Positions 23,056 through 34,844 of a DNA stretch of 64,000 bases are shown here, in pieces. The position numbers and the translations under genes are program-made. Within the stretch, counting starts at the first letter, position 1; each line of letters opens with the position of its first letter. Source of the DNA: Phascolarctos cinereus (taxonomy: Eukaryota; Chordata; Mammalia; Diprotodontia; Phascolarctidae); the NCBI RefSeq assembly GCF_002099425.1, contig NW_018344004.1:2941501-3005500 (forward strand), read 5' to 3'. Under the pieces are notes generated by a model that saw nothing but the letters and a program-made list of their open reading frames with translations, was not told the origin of the DNA and did no database searches.

Positions 23056-25428
23056 GGCTTAGATTCTTAAAATCTAGCCACTGCTCAGATTTTTACAATC
23101 TAGCCAATAGCTCATAGATGCTCAGATTCCTTAAGAGTCTGGCTAATATAGCGAATCTTTAATAAACCTTGTCTTTGGCTGAAAGAAGGCTTGGGTCAAA
23201 TTCTTTCAGGCAGAACCCACGTGTCGTGATTTTGGGGCCTCTGTACCCCTAAGCGTCAACATTTTGGTGGCCTGTATGGGGAAACTACCTAACCTCAAGC
23301 TCTTCTGCAGCCAAGAAGATATATAAGCCTACCCCCTTCTTTCTTGCTCGGCAGTTGGGGTCACTCTCCAAGCACCAAGGCTTAGAGGTACTTTTCACAC
23401 AGACAGTTATGAGGTTGTCTCACACTCGGCCTGACACTCCCAGGCTCTTGGTCCACTGGTTCAGTTCAAGGCCGTGGACCTGGGTACACCTTCTGCAGCA
23501 TAGAGGACAAGGACAGACTCCCTATCTGGAAGCATATGCTCAATTCTGTCATTTCTCTAGGCGCTAGGGAATTGGAAAAACTACAGTTGCTTTTTGGTTC
23601 CCTGAGGCTTACTTACTCCCTTCCCTCTACACCCCTGAATCCTCCTTCATGGAGGTTATGGGGAAAAGTTAGAACAGCTAACTTAGCAGATGCTGGAAGT
23701 TTTATGATCGATCGTTAAGGAATGTTTCAAAACTCTGTACAACCTGGTCACTCCCTTCCCTTGAGTCAAGAGGGTATCTGTTAACCCCTCTCATAGGAGA
23801 AGAGAGTTTCACCCTCACCTTTGATTTCATCCTCCCCCATCCGGGAAAGGAAGGAGGGGGGAGGGGCAGCAGCTACAGCGTGGGCCCCCCTGGCAATGGC
23901 CTTGGGCCCTGGGGCAACCTTTGCCTGGAAGCATCACTCAGGTTCAGCACATCCTGCTCAAGGTAAAGAAGCTGGCCTCTGAACTTGGGTAAGCATATTC
24001 TTTTAAAGTCATGGTTTTAACTGTTAATGATGAGATGTTGATTCTCTGTGTAAAGTAATTTGGAAATGAATTTAATAAAACTGAAGTCACCTGATTGGTA
24101 ATGTGTTTGTTTCAAGTTTCAAATTGGTGAACTTCTGTCAGTTATGTCAAGCAACTTTTTTATAATTTGGTCACCGCTGAAATAACTTGGCTATTGTTGG
24201 TTATTGTTTTAATGTGTAAACTCACCAAAAAGCTTGTTTGGATTATGTATGGCTTGCTGAGAATTTCCAAGTGTATAGAAATCTCTAATGATTGGCTTTT
24301 TACACCATGACAAATTTAAGTTTGAGATGTAAATCCAGGAAAAGTTTTTCCTAAGCTGTGATTAATGAAACTTGCTGTTTGAGGTAAAAGCTCCTAGGAT
24401 TTTATTTTGAGTCTGATGGATCATAAACCATCAATAATCAATAATCTACCATCTGAGAGAAATGCCACAAGCTACTCAGAGAATATGATACTGGTGGGAA
24501 GTCAGCATTGGGAAAAGCTGAGAAGACAATTTTAGCCTCAGTCTAAGATGGGATCCTCTTGGCTCAGTTTCCCCATTAGGTTCCTTTGAAAGGGCATGTT
24601 ACCCACCTGGCTATTCCTGAGTCTGGCTATGAGGTGGATTTGATACTGCATGGTTGGAAAACTGAATTATCTGAATCCAAACAGAGCTAAGGATGTTTTA
24701 TCCCCTCATATCTGAGCCCTAAATCTAGTCCCTGCTTTGTATCTGGGCCCTGCAGTCTTTTCTGTCAGAATTGTGTCTTCCAGACTACAGACCATTCACC
24801 TACAGTTGGTAGCAAAAAGCAGGTACCAGCTAATGTCCCCTTCATCATTTCCTGGATGCAGCTTGTTCTCAGTTCCAGTCAACTTCCTCTTTGGGACCCC
24901 TTCGAGGCAGGGACAGCTCTATGTCCCTTGCCAGCAGGAAGCAGTTTCAGAAGCCAAGACCTTTGCCCCTTACCCCAAAAGAATTTGGGTCCCATTTGTG
25001 TGAGGGGGGAATGATGAGGATGGGATCTAGACTCCAGAAAGGAAAAACTCTGGACTTTCCCACAAGGCCAAATCTCTGGCTTTTGCCTCAGGCTATAATA
25101 CCATCAACTGGCCTTTCATTGTGGCTACCTCCCTATGGCCCCAGGCCACTTTCCACCCTTAATCCTATCTAGGCTCCATTCTCCCCTTGCCCAAGTGGAC
25201 CAGGTCCCTGGAATTCTATTACCTCATAGACTACTTGGCCACTCCGAGATCCCTCCCATAGTCTTTCTGTATATAAGGTCCATGTTGTCTTCATTAAGGT
25301 GCTTAGATTCTTAAAATCTAGCCACTGTTCAGAGTTTTACAATCTAACCAATAGCTTACAGATTCCTTAAGAGTCTGGCTAATATGACAGATCTTTAATA
25401 AACCTTGTCTTTGGCTGAAAAAAAAAAG
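23056..25428 (+). mobile_element. Reverse-transcribed copy of an endogenous-retrovirus RNA (fossil)
   Basis: The left end starts directly with an R region (23056-23184, holding aataaa), then U5 and a primer-binding-like TTTGGTGGCCTGTATGGGG near 23262. The right end has U3 with a TATA box (tatataagg, about 25270), R again from about 25302, and ends in poly(A) 19 bases after aataaa. So the copy lacks the left U3 and the right U5 and has the ends of a viral transcript. A 9-bp duplication gaaattatc flanks it. The ~2-kb interior shows no gag, pol or env that I recognise; it may be spliced or from a defective relative. It is a broken fossil, younger than the half-L1 it splits. Confidence 0.8.
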
Positions 25429-25995
25429 GAAATTATCAAGTAAAACTGCCCTGATATTCTAAAACCAGAGGATAAAATAGAAATGGAAAGAACCTACTAA
25501 TCACCTCCTGAAAGAGATCCCCAAAGGAAAACTCCTACGAATATTGTAGCCAAATTCCAGAGTTCCCAGGTCAAGGAGAAAATATTGCAAGCAGCCAGAA
25601 AGAAACAATTCAAGCACTGTGGAAACACAATCAGGATAACACAAGATTTAGTGGCTTCCATATTAAGAGACCTTGGAATATGATATTCTGGAGGTCAAAG
25701 GAGATAGGATTACAGCCAAGAATCACCTACCCAACAAAACTGAGTATAATCTTGCAGGGGGGAAAATGGTAATTTGGTGAAATAGAGAACTGTCAAGCAT
25801 TCTTGATGAAAAGACCAGAGCTGAATAGAAAACTGAACTTTCAAATACAAGACTCAAAAGAAGCATGAAGAGGTAAAAAGGAAAGAGAAATCATAAGGGA
25901 CTTATTAAGGTTGAACTGTTTACATTCCTACATGGAAAGATATTTGTGACTCATGAGATCTTTGTCAGTATTAAGGTAGTTGGAGGAAAAAAAAT

Positions 25996-26013
25996 ATGGA
26001 TAGATACATAGAC

Positions 26014-26085
<72 letters not shown>
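25996..26085. repeat. (GATA)n microsatellite in half-L1
   Basis: About 19 near-perfect tetranucleotide units. It lies at the same place of the element as the (GATA)n at 37420-37514 in another copy. Confidence 0.97.
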
Positions 26086-26612
26086 GGCACAGGGTGAGTT
26101 GAAGATGAAGGAGTGATATCTACAGAATAAAATTAAGGGGTGAGAGAGGATTATACTGGCAGAAGGAGAAAGGGAGAGGTAGAATGGGGGAAATTATCTC
26201 ACATAAAACAGACAAGAAAAGGCTTTTACAGTGGAGGAGAAATGGGGGAAGGTGAGAGGGAATGCATGAATCTTATTCTCATTGGATTTGGCTTAAGGAA
26301 AAAAATAACATACACACTCAATTGGGTATGGAAATCTATCTTACCTTACAAGAAAATAGGGGGGAAGGGGATAAGAGAGTAGGAGGATGACAGAGAGGAG
26401 GACAGATTGGGAGAGGGGTAAACAGAAGCAAAAGAGAAAACAGAATAAATGGGGGGCGGGATAGGATGAAGGGAAATATAGTTAGTTTTCTACAACATGA
26501 CTACTATGGAAGTATTTTGCATGACTACACATGTATAACCTGTATCAAGTTTCTTGCCCTCTCAATGAGGGTAGGTGGGGAAGGAGGAAGGGAGAAAATT
26601 TGGAACACAAAG

Positions 26613-26778
26613 TTTTTTTTGTTTTTTGTTTTTGTTTTTTTAGGCACTTGGGGTTAAGTGACTTGCCCAGGGTCACACAGCTAGTAAATGTCAAGTGTTT
26701 GGACTGAGGCTGGATTTGAACTCAGGTCCTCCTGACTTCAGGGCCAGTGCTCTATCCATTGTGCCACCTAGCTGCCCC
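26613..26778 (-). repeat. Marsupial CORE-SINE, antisense, 13-bp target duplication
   Basis: Read on the minus strand: ggggcagctaggtggcacaa head, CORE, 'ctgggcaagtcacttaa', and A-rich tail (T-rich at 26613-26641 on plus). Flanking duplication ttggaacacaaag lies at 26600-26612 and 26779-26791. Little diverged, so fairly young. Confidence 0.95.
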
Positions 26779-27085
26779 TTGGAACACAAAGTTTTAAAAA
26801 CAAATGTTAAAAATTGTTTTCACATGCAACTGGAAAATAAGATATACAGGCAATGGGGTATAGAAATCTCTCCTGCTCTACAGGAAAATAGAAGGAGAAG
26901 GAGTTAAGAGAAGGTGGGAAAGATAGAATGGAGGGCAGATTAGGGGAAGCAGTATTCAGAATGCACCCCATCTTAGGGTGGTGAGAGGGACGAGATGGGG
27001 AGAAAATTTGGAACTCAAAATCTTGTGGAAGTGAATGTTGAAGACTAAAAACAAGTAAATTAATATTTTTTAAAAATATAGATGT

Positions 27086-27560
27086 AAAAAATAGATGTAT
27101 TAAAAAAAGACTAGGCCTTAAAATTATAAACTCTATGAATATGAATTCAAATCACATTTCCTGGAAACATTAACATGTACTTCAAGACCAAGAAGTTATC
27201 AAAAAAAAATTTAAAAGCCACCATTACTAAAAAGATTCCTATAAGCAGAAAACAAAGAAAGCCCAAGTAACCAAACATAAGCGAATGACAAAAATAATAA
27301 TATGTTTTAAGCTGGTTATAATTTACAGTTAAGTAATACATATGGTTATAAAAATATGAGACAAAATCTTTTCTAACTTTAAAGACCTCAAGTCTGGGAT
27401 AAAAATGTATATCATAATAAACATAAAAGGGTTAAAATAAACAAACCCTAAAATACATATATTTTTCTTAATAAAAAAGAATTTAACACAGATAAGAAAC
27501 AACAAATTAAAAAGAAAGCTGAGAAATCCAACAGAAAAAATCTGCTTTCTACAATTTAAA
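27086..27560. other. Intron 2 sequence, nothing recognised
   Basis: Very AT-rich intronic DNA with no feature I can name. Confidence 0.5.
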
Positions 27561-27564
27561 AGTG

Positions 27565-27690
27565 TGTTAAACCTCAGAAGAAAGTTAACATGGCATAGCA
27601 GATAAAAGGTCAGCCTTAGAAAGAAGATCTAGCATCAGGTCCTACCTATAATAAATACTAGCTGTTTGACCATAGGTAAATCTCAGTGCC
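27565..27690 (+). repeat. MIR / CORE-SINE fragment
   Basis: Diverged MIR-like text: catggcatagcagataaaagg, ctagctgtttgaccataggtaaat. Old. Confidence 0.6.
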
Positions 27691-27696
27691 ATAGGC

Positions 27697-27913
27697 CAGA
27701 GGTTTCAGGCAAATGGCTGGTCTGCATTCGGCCAACACTCTCAAGTGTGGCCTGAACCAAATAAAATATAACTGGGAAATATTTAACAAAACAAATAAAA
27801 ATATATTACAACAAAGATTATGTTAATGTGGTTTTCTAGGTCAATATGTGGCTTGCAGGGAAACTTATATTCAGTTCAGTGATCCTGTTTCTAATTTAGT
27901 TTGACACTACCAT
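27697..27913 (+). mobile_element. Non-autonomous hAT-type element, ~217 bp
   Basis: The left end cagaggtttcaggcaaa and the right end tttagtttgacactacc form an imperfect inverted pair of the CAGAGGTGTCAAA hAT type. The interior has words typical of the family (ggcctgaaccaaataaaat, gggaaatatttaacaaa, ttttctaggtcaatatgtggc). There is no coding capacity. I cannot give its Repbase name. Confidence 0.6.
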
Positions 27914-29092
27914 CCCAAGCAATTACAGAGGAGCTGCCCATCTTCATGAGTAGAGGGAGTTTTCACACTGGTGGTTCCCTACAATGATTAAATCACAAGT
28001 CCAGAAACCCCTTACTTCAACCCACCTCTTCCCTAAAAAACAAACTGAGGGAAATATAACTAGTTACACCTAAAAAGGATCAATGTTTGTTTTATTTATT
28101 TAATAGTTGAATTAGCTATAGAAAATTAGGACACATTTTTGGTCCCTGTCACCATAACTTTTTTATGATGGGAATTTTTTTTTTCTCATTCTTCCAATCT
28201 CACTTTCTGATTTTTGGACTTTGTGTTAGGGCCAGATGATTCATACTTCTGAAAAGAATGGCTGGGCCACATTTGGTCCTATTTTATGGCCTCTCGTACA
28301 CTGCTACTGTTTTCTTAGGGTACTGAGCAATGTTATCCCAGGATCCCAGAGACAATTCAGGCAAGGGACCTGAAAGCTTCCAGTGTGGTGCACAATGTGG
28401 TCTGATACATGGTGAAATCTGAGCACTGCTCTCTTAGTCTGAATTATACAAGTTCCTGAAGTGGGTTTGGTTGGATCTGAGCAACACAACTGTGGGCTTG
28501 CCCCTGATTAGAACTCCAGTAGACAGCTGCTAGACTCAGCCACCACCAGCTAGAGAAATAATTCTGCAGGTTCACAATGAAGTGAGAGAACCGTGAATTC
28601 TCCTCTAGTCTGCACTTCCTGCTCTGGCTATTCTGCTGCAGACTTCAGACTGAACTGGACCTAAGACCCAGCTCCACTCCCAGACTTGTTCTATACTTGC
28701 TCCTCACTGAGTACAGAGCCTAGGGCCTGACCACTCCCTACCCTGGACCACCATTCCTAAGCACAAATCCTTTCCTCAGTGCACACTGGATCTGTGACCC
28801 AGCACTGAGCAGTGAGCCACAGAGCTGGAGATAGACACCCATTCCTTCTTCCTGCTGTGGTAAGCCCCTCTGTGCAGGATCTTTCCCTGCTCAGGTGCAT
28901 AGCCTCAGGCAGGTCCTCATTCAGATTCTGAGCTGGAATGTTCCATGTGATGATTCCTGGCTAAAGCCCATCCCCAGTGTCTGCAAATATCTCTCTCTCC
29001 TGAAGCCAATCTAGGCTGGAAAAAAATGACTCCGTGTGATTTTTTTTCTTGAATTTTCCAATCAAGATATACTCTAATGATTTTCTAGATCT
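27914..29092. other. Unclassified block, GC-richer between about 28200 and 28990
   Basis: From about 28200 the base composition rises well above the intron average and then ends at the truncated L1 that starts near 29094. Its style (long GC-richer stretch with imperfect short repeats, no reading frame) resembles a marsupial L1 5'UTR or an old LTR, on the minus strand. I cannot align it to the leaders seen elsewhere here. Confidence 0.3.
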
Positions 29093-29093
29093 T

Positions 29094-29757
29094 TGTGGAG
29101 AACAATTTGGATCTATGCCCAAAGGGCTATAAACCACAAATACCTTTTGACCCAGCAATACCACTACTAACTAGGCCTGTATCCCAAAGAGATCCCCCAA
29201 AAAGGAAAAGGACATATGTATCACAAAAATATTTATAGCAGCTCTTTCTGTGGTGGCAAAGAATTGGAAATTGAGGGGATGCCCATCAATTGGGGAATGG
29301 CTAAACAGGTTGTGGTATACAAATTGTGATGGAAAACTATTGTGCTATATAAGAAATTATGAGGGGCATGGTTTCAGGAAAACCTGCATGAACTGAAGCA
29401 AAGTGGAGTGAGAAGGAACCAGGAAAACACTGCACACCATAACAGCAATACTATACAATGATCAACTGTGAAAGACTTGGCTACTCTGATCTTTACATTC
29501 ATCTAAGACAATTCCAAAGGCCTCATAATGAAAAATACTATCCACCTCCACAGAGAGAACCAATGAACTGAAGTATAGTTTTTTCACTTTCCTTATTTTT
29601 CTTGCTTTTGGGGGGAACATAACTAATATTGAAATAAGTTCTGCATGATTTCACACATATAATTGATATCACATTGCTTGCCTTTTCAGTGGGTGGGGGA
29701 GGGGCTAGAGAGAGAATTTAGAATTTAAAAAATTTTTTAATTAATTTTTAAAAAATA
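29094..29757 (+). repeat. 5'-truncated L1 (end of ORF2 and 3'UTR)
   Basis: It begins within 'gagaacaatttggatctatgcccaaagggct' of ORF2 and runs on through ggggatgcccatcaattgggg, the C-terminal ORF2 text, and the 3'UTR (ctaatattgaaataagttctgcatg) to an A/T-rich end. Moderately diverged. Confidence 0.85.
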
Positions 29758-30245
29758 AATAATAGATTGACCAAGACATCTGGTTTCGTAACGGCTTTGA
29801 TTCCTGACTTATCCATTTATTTGTCCAATTTAATTTTGTCTCCTTTTTATATCTACTCTTTCTTTCTCCCTTGAATTTGTTATTTCTAGTTACCTCCCCA
29901 GCTCCCTCTTACTCCAGTTGATCTCTTATGGATGATACTGCACACACTAGTTTCCATACCAATTATCATCCAGCCTAGCCTCAAACTAGCCATTTATCTC
30001 TTATCTTCTGTGTGTTATCAAGTCTGAAAGGGGTTTTTGGAACTGTGGCAGACACTTTACCACCTCACACTATGGTCTAGGCATTTTCCTGGTGTTGAAT
30101 CATTAATAAGGAGGGGGTAGAGCAACATGTGCAGCATTTCTATGTCACCTGTCATTGGGTAGCTAAGCTGTCAATCAATACCTATCCAGATAGCAACAGA
30201 ATAACAATTAAAACCATAACTAGCTGACCCAAAGCCAAGAGTGAC
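29758..30245. other. Intron 2 sequence, nothing recognised
   Basis: No repeat family or gene signal recognised. Confidence 0.45.
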
Positions 30246-30265
30246 AGAGAGAGAAAAAGAGAGAA

Positions 30266-30326
<61 letters not shown>
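30246..30326. repeat. (GA)n microsatellite
   Basis: About 80 bp of nearly pure AG dinucleotides starting from 'gagagagaaaaagag'. Confidence 0.97.
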
Positions 30327-30328
<2 letters not shown>

Positions 30329-30429
30329 GTCTCATATCTATTTTGGGGTACTAAGTAGAAAACATCTGCATGGAACCCTGAACTCTAATACGAAAGGAAA
30401 AAATAACAATTGGCATTTATTTTTTTAAA

Positions 30430-30625
30430 CGTCACAAAGCACCTTACACATAATATAACATCTGATTAAACAACCTGAGTTAACTACTCTAAGTATTATT
30501 CCCCTTTTTCCAGATAATAATACTGAGGCTCTGAGAGATTAAGTGACTTTCCAATGGTCACAAAGGGTAGTAAATGTCAAGGATGGAATCTGACATGAGG
30601 TCTTTCTGACTCTATGTTCAGGATG
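30430..30625 (-). repeat. MIR / CORE-SINE
   Basis: Reversed MIR signature: taatactgaggctctgagagattaagtgac, ggtcacaaagg.tagtaaatgtcaagg, and gaggtctttctgactc. Confidence 0.8.
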
Positions 30626-30824
30626 CTATTCCCAAAAGAAAGAGAAAAGAAAAAAGAGAGAGGAAGGAGAACAGAGGAGCAAAGAGAAAGGCAAACTAAA
30701 AATAGTTAAGATATTGTGATAGGCCAGAGTAACTCACTTCTTCCCCCAAGCCCCCATCTCCAACCACCATACACATTAGGCTAGTTCTTTTCCTAACATC
30801 CAAGGGAGCTGACCTCACACTTGA

Positions 30825-32275
30825 TTGGCCCAAGATGCTTAGTCAAGTCATCAAACAATTGCTGAGTGGCTACTATGTGCCAGGCACCATGATAAGCTCT
30901 GGAGATACAAAGAAAGTCAAAATCAGATCCTGCTTTCAAGGAGCTCACATTCTGATGGGGGAGACAACAAACAAACAGCTACATACAAACAAGATATATG
31001 CAGGATATATTATTGCACATAATCTCAGAGGGAAGGCATTAGCATTAAGGGGTACTAAAGAAGACTTTTCGCAGAAGATGGAATTTTAGTTAATACCTGA
31101 AGGAAGCCAGGAGGCAGAGATGAGTAAAAAGAAAGTTCCAGGCATGGGAGACAACCAGAGTAAATGCACAATCAGGACATGAACTATCTTGTGTGAGGAA
31201 GAAGCAGTGTTACTGGATCAAAGAGTATGTGGCACGGAGTAAAGGAGTAAGAAGACTGGAAAAGTGGAAAGGGTTAGGTTATAAATGGCTCTGAATGTCA
31301 GAAAGAATAGTTTGTATTTCATCTATGAGACATTAGGGAGTCACTGGAATTTATTGAGTAGATCTGAGATGATCAGATCTGCACTTTAAAAGAAAAATCA
31401 CCTTGGTGACTGAATGAATTAGAATAGGGAAAGACTTGAGGCAGGAACTGCAATAGGTGATGAGAGCTTGCACTAGAATAATGGCAGTGTCACATGAGAG
31501 AAGAGGGTCTATTTTGAGAGATGTTGCAAAGGTGAAATCAGTAGCCTTGGCAACCACTTGGATATTGGGAAAGGGGTGGGGGGTGAGAGATGGTGAGGAA
31601 TCTGGGATGACTTCTACATTATGAGCCTTAGGGACTAGGAGGATGGTGTTGCCGTCTACTAAAACAGGGAAGATAGGAAGGGGGAAGGATTTAGGGGAAA
31701 AGGTAATGAGTTTTGCTTTGGACATATTGAGTTTGAGGTGTCTATTGAACATCCAGTCTCAGATGCTGAAAGGCAACTGCAGATAGAAGACTGGAGGTCA
31801 GCTGAGAGCTTGGGGCACAATAGGTAGATCTGAGAATCATTAGCATAGAGATGGTAATTAAATCCATGGGAGCTGATGAGATCACCAAGTGAAGTAGCAT
31901 AGAGGGAGAAGATGATCCAGGACCAAATCCTGAGGGATACCTACAGTTAGAGGGTGTGATCCGGCCCTCTTAAATCCAGCCCAGTTAGAGGAAGATCCAG
32001 CAAAGGAGATTAAGGAGAGATCAGATTGACAGGAGGAAAACCAGGAGAGAGTGATGTCCCAAAAACTTAGAAAGAAGAAAGTATCAAGGAGAGAGTGAGC
32101 AACAGTGTCAAAGGCTGCAGAGAGGTCAAGGAGAATAAGGACTGAAAAAAGGCCACTGGATTTGGCAACTAAAAGATCATAAGTCACTTTGGAGAGAACA
32201 GTTTTGGTGGAAAAGTGTTCTGTTTTCCACAAGTGAACCTCATAAGTAGCAAAATTTGGTGGAATTTGACTCATG
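30825..32275 (-). repeat. L2 LINE, minus strand, with reverse-transcriptase remnant
   Basis: The left edge is the L2 3' end read backwards (gctactatgtgccaggcacc, aaggagctcacattctgatggggg). Further right the minus strand spells RT text: VTYDLLVAKSS then VLILLDLSAAFDTVAHSLL at about 32080-32190, the CR1/L2-clade motif A region (LLDLSAAFDTV). Several frame breaks. It runs in the same direction as HIBCH. Confidence 0.9.
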
Positions 32276-32476
32276 ACTGGAATATGGTAACAGAAAGATA
32301 TATATTTACTCACATGGAATATATTATACAAAAAAATAGTAGTGGAAGTAAAATTGTATAAAAGAAATACTCTTTTTAGGAAATGGACTAACTAGATAGA
32401 GCACCTGAGTAAGAGACCACCAGGGGGAAAAAAAATGATACTATGGTGGGAGAATATTAAAGAAAGGGAACAAGAA
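32276..32476. other. Possible CR1/L3-like LINE remnant, left part
   Basis: No clear family. It may be continuous with the LINE-like text at 33690 and following, the half-L1 in between being a later insertion. Confidence 0.25.
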
Positions 32477-32491
32477 GAATGATGATTTCTT

Positions 32492-33674
32492 TTTAATTTT
32501 TAAAAATTTTTATTCAGTATTTTATTTTTACCCAGTTACATGTAAAAACAGTTTTAACATTAATTTTTAAAACTTTAGGTTCCAAATTCTTTCCTTCCTC
32601 TCTCCTCATCCTCCTCACTGAGAAGGCAAGCAATTCGATATAGGTTATACATGTGTAGTCATACAAAACACTTCCATAATAGTCATGTTGTGAAAGACTA
32701 ACTATGTTTCCCTCCACCTTATGTCTCCTCCCTCCGTTTATTCTATTTTCTCTCTCCTTTCACCTTGTCTCTCTTCAAAAGTGTTTTGCTTCTGACTATC
32801 CCCTCCCTCAATCTACCCTCCTTTCTATCACCCCTCCCCCATTCCATTATCCCCTTACCCCCTACTCTCCTTCAGGGTAAGATAGATTTCTACACCCAAA
32901 TGAGTGGTATTATTCCCTCTTTGAGTCAATTCTGATGAGAATAAGGTTCAGTCACTCCTCCTCACCTCCTCCTTCTTCCCCTCCACTGTAAAAGCTTCTT
33001 TCTTGCATCTTTTCTGTGAATAATTTACCTCATTCCACTTCTCCCTTTCTCTTTCTCCCAGTATATTCCTCTCACCCCTTAATTTTATTTTTTAGATATC
33101 ATTCCTTCATATTCAACTCACACCTGTGCCTTCTGTCTATACATATTCCTTCTAAATACCCTAATAATGAGAAACGTCTTATGAGTTACAAATATATATC
33201 ATCTTTCCACATAGGAATGTAAATGGTTTAACTTTAATAAGTCCCTTATGATTTCTCTTTCTGCTTACCTTTTCATTCTTCTCTTGAGTCCTGTAATTGA
33301 AAGTCAAATATTCTATTTAGCTCTGGTCTTTTCTCCAGAATGCACGAAATTCCTCTATCTCATTGAATATTTATTTTTTCCCCTCATGGATTATACTAAG
33401 TTTTGCTGGGTAGGTGACTCTTGGTTGAAATCCTAGCTCCTTTGACCTATGGAATATCATATTCCAAGCTTTCCAATTCCGTAATGTAGAAGCTGCTAAA
33501 TTTTGTGTTATCCTGATTGCATCTCCTCGATACTTGAATTGTTTCTTCCTGACTGCTTGCAATATTTTCTCCTTGACCCAGGAACCCTGGAATTTGATAT
33601 AATATTCCTGGGAGTTTTCATTTTGGGATCTCTTTCAGGAGGTGATTGGTGGACCCTTTCAATTTCTATTTCAC
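32492..33674 (-). repeat. Half-L1 (HAL1-like), minus strand, perfect 15-bp target duplication
   Basis: On the minus strand it starts inside ORF1 (near the RRM/CTD part, where copies elsewhere read ERDPQRKTPWNII), passes the inter-ORF region, and at about 32700 joins 'catagttagt' directly to 'ctttcacaacatgac' of the 3'UTR, so ORF2 is missing as in the other half-L1 copies. It ends with a single 3' tail block. The duplication aagaatgatgatttc is identical at 32477-32491 and 33675-33689, so insertion was comparatively recent. Confidence 0.93.
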
Positions 33675-33689
33675 AAGAATGATGATTTC

Positions 33690-34480
33690 AAGAAACAACA
33701 TCATAAACCTTATATAGAAGAATGATATAGCAGTGATCGGGAATTTCAACTATCTGAATATCTGTTGGAACTCTCCTGTTTAAAACTGCTTAGCTAATAA
33801 ATTCCTCACTTGCCTCAATAATAATTTCATTCTTCAAAATATAGAATAATGCTGGTAATTGCTTCTCTGGATCAATTCTGATGAGGAGAAATGGTCACTA
33901 AAGTAGACAGGCAGAAGACTGTCAGGAGGAAGTAGCCATGCTATCACATAATACAATAGGGAGAAGACCAGATTTCAAAGAGTTCAGAGAAAAAGATAGG
34001 TAGGATGGTTTCTAGAATATGCTTCCAAGAACAGCATGTTGGATGACATGAACAAACAATAATTCTGATGAGAAAGAAGTGAGGAATTATCTGAAGAGAC
34101 CGTGATAAAAGCAGCTACATTAACCAACTTCATATTTTAAAGAAATATATGATATAGTATATAGTTATATGTAATAACAATCACAACAGTTGATCTTTAA
34201 AGTAATCAAGTATGTTTTAAGGTGCTTTACATATCTTATTTTTTTACTATAGCTATTCTTTACCATGTTGCTAAAGGTACTGAGATTGAACTCTACATCA
34301 AATTTTTTAAAAATGTATAAAGTATAAATGGCACCAAGGAGAACACTTCATCAGAAATTCTGACAGCATGACTACAGCATTCAGCAACCAAAAGATATTC
34401 AATAAATGTTACTGATGTACTTCTTCAGGAGGTCCTTGAAAACTCTAGACTTTGTCAGCTAACTACAGGCCAGCAAAAAA
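33690..34480 (+). repeat. Possible CR1/L3 LINE remnant
   Basis: At about 33734-33772 a frame reads VIGNFNYLNICWN, close to the endonuclease motif (GDFNYPDICW) of CR1/L3-type LINEs. The surrounding text is too diverged to delimit. The rest of the stretch is AT-rich and unassigned. Confidence 0.4.
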
Positions 34481-34844
34481 CACCAATCACAATACCTGTT
34501 ACTGTATCAAGCTGCCTACAAATTCTTCAGTTTTGCTTCTAGGGTACTTCACCAGATATACTTTCATGTAAGATACACTTTATCATACAAGTCCCACTGG
34601 TATCCTCTTCTTTAAAAAAAAAAAAGGTTAGTTGGGCTTCAAAATTTTCTCCATGACATGAAAAAATTACCTTTTGCACCTTAAACATTTAAATACTCCA
34701 CTTAGCTAAAACAAAACAAAAATCACACGACAGAAAATAAAGGAAAAATTGAGATCATATGCTTTACCAGATATGAAGAGTGACTGGATCTACCCAGCAC
34801 ATACATATTATAATAAATGGGGTTTTAAAAGTCAGTACTTACTA

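Larger units (their letters stand above)
21577..27069 (+). repeat. ORF1-only half-L1 (HAL1-like), 5'-complete, with nested insertions
   Basis: It starts with the leader ggggcagagctaagatggc, then a broken ORF1 (22420-25870, interrupted by the retroviral RNA copy at 23056-25428), then the purine-rich inter-ORF region with a (GATA)n run. At about 26480 'atagttagt' (ORF2 start) joins directly to 3'UTR text, so ORF2 is missing. A SINE interrupts the first 3' tail block, and a second tail block follows (26829-27060). The flanks ttaaaaataaggatgt and ttaaaaatatagatgt (14 of 16 alike) look like its target duplication. Confidence 0.85.

Noticed and set aside
24737-25172. Overlapping frames of 88 and 93 codons in the retroviral RNA copy
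   Set aside because: No gag, pro, pol or env motif is recognisable, and they lie largely in the 3' non-coding/U3 part. Not called as genes.
25996-26085. Regularly spaced repeats as a CRISPR-like array
   Set aside because: Pure tetranucleotide microsatellite without spacers, in a mammalian genome.
31882-32331. 149-codon minus-strand frame that looks like a protein domain
   Set aside because: LLDLSAAFDTV marks it as L2 reverse transcriptase, and the flanking text is L2 3'UTR. It is not a host gene.
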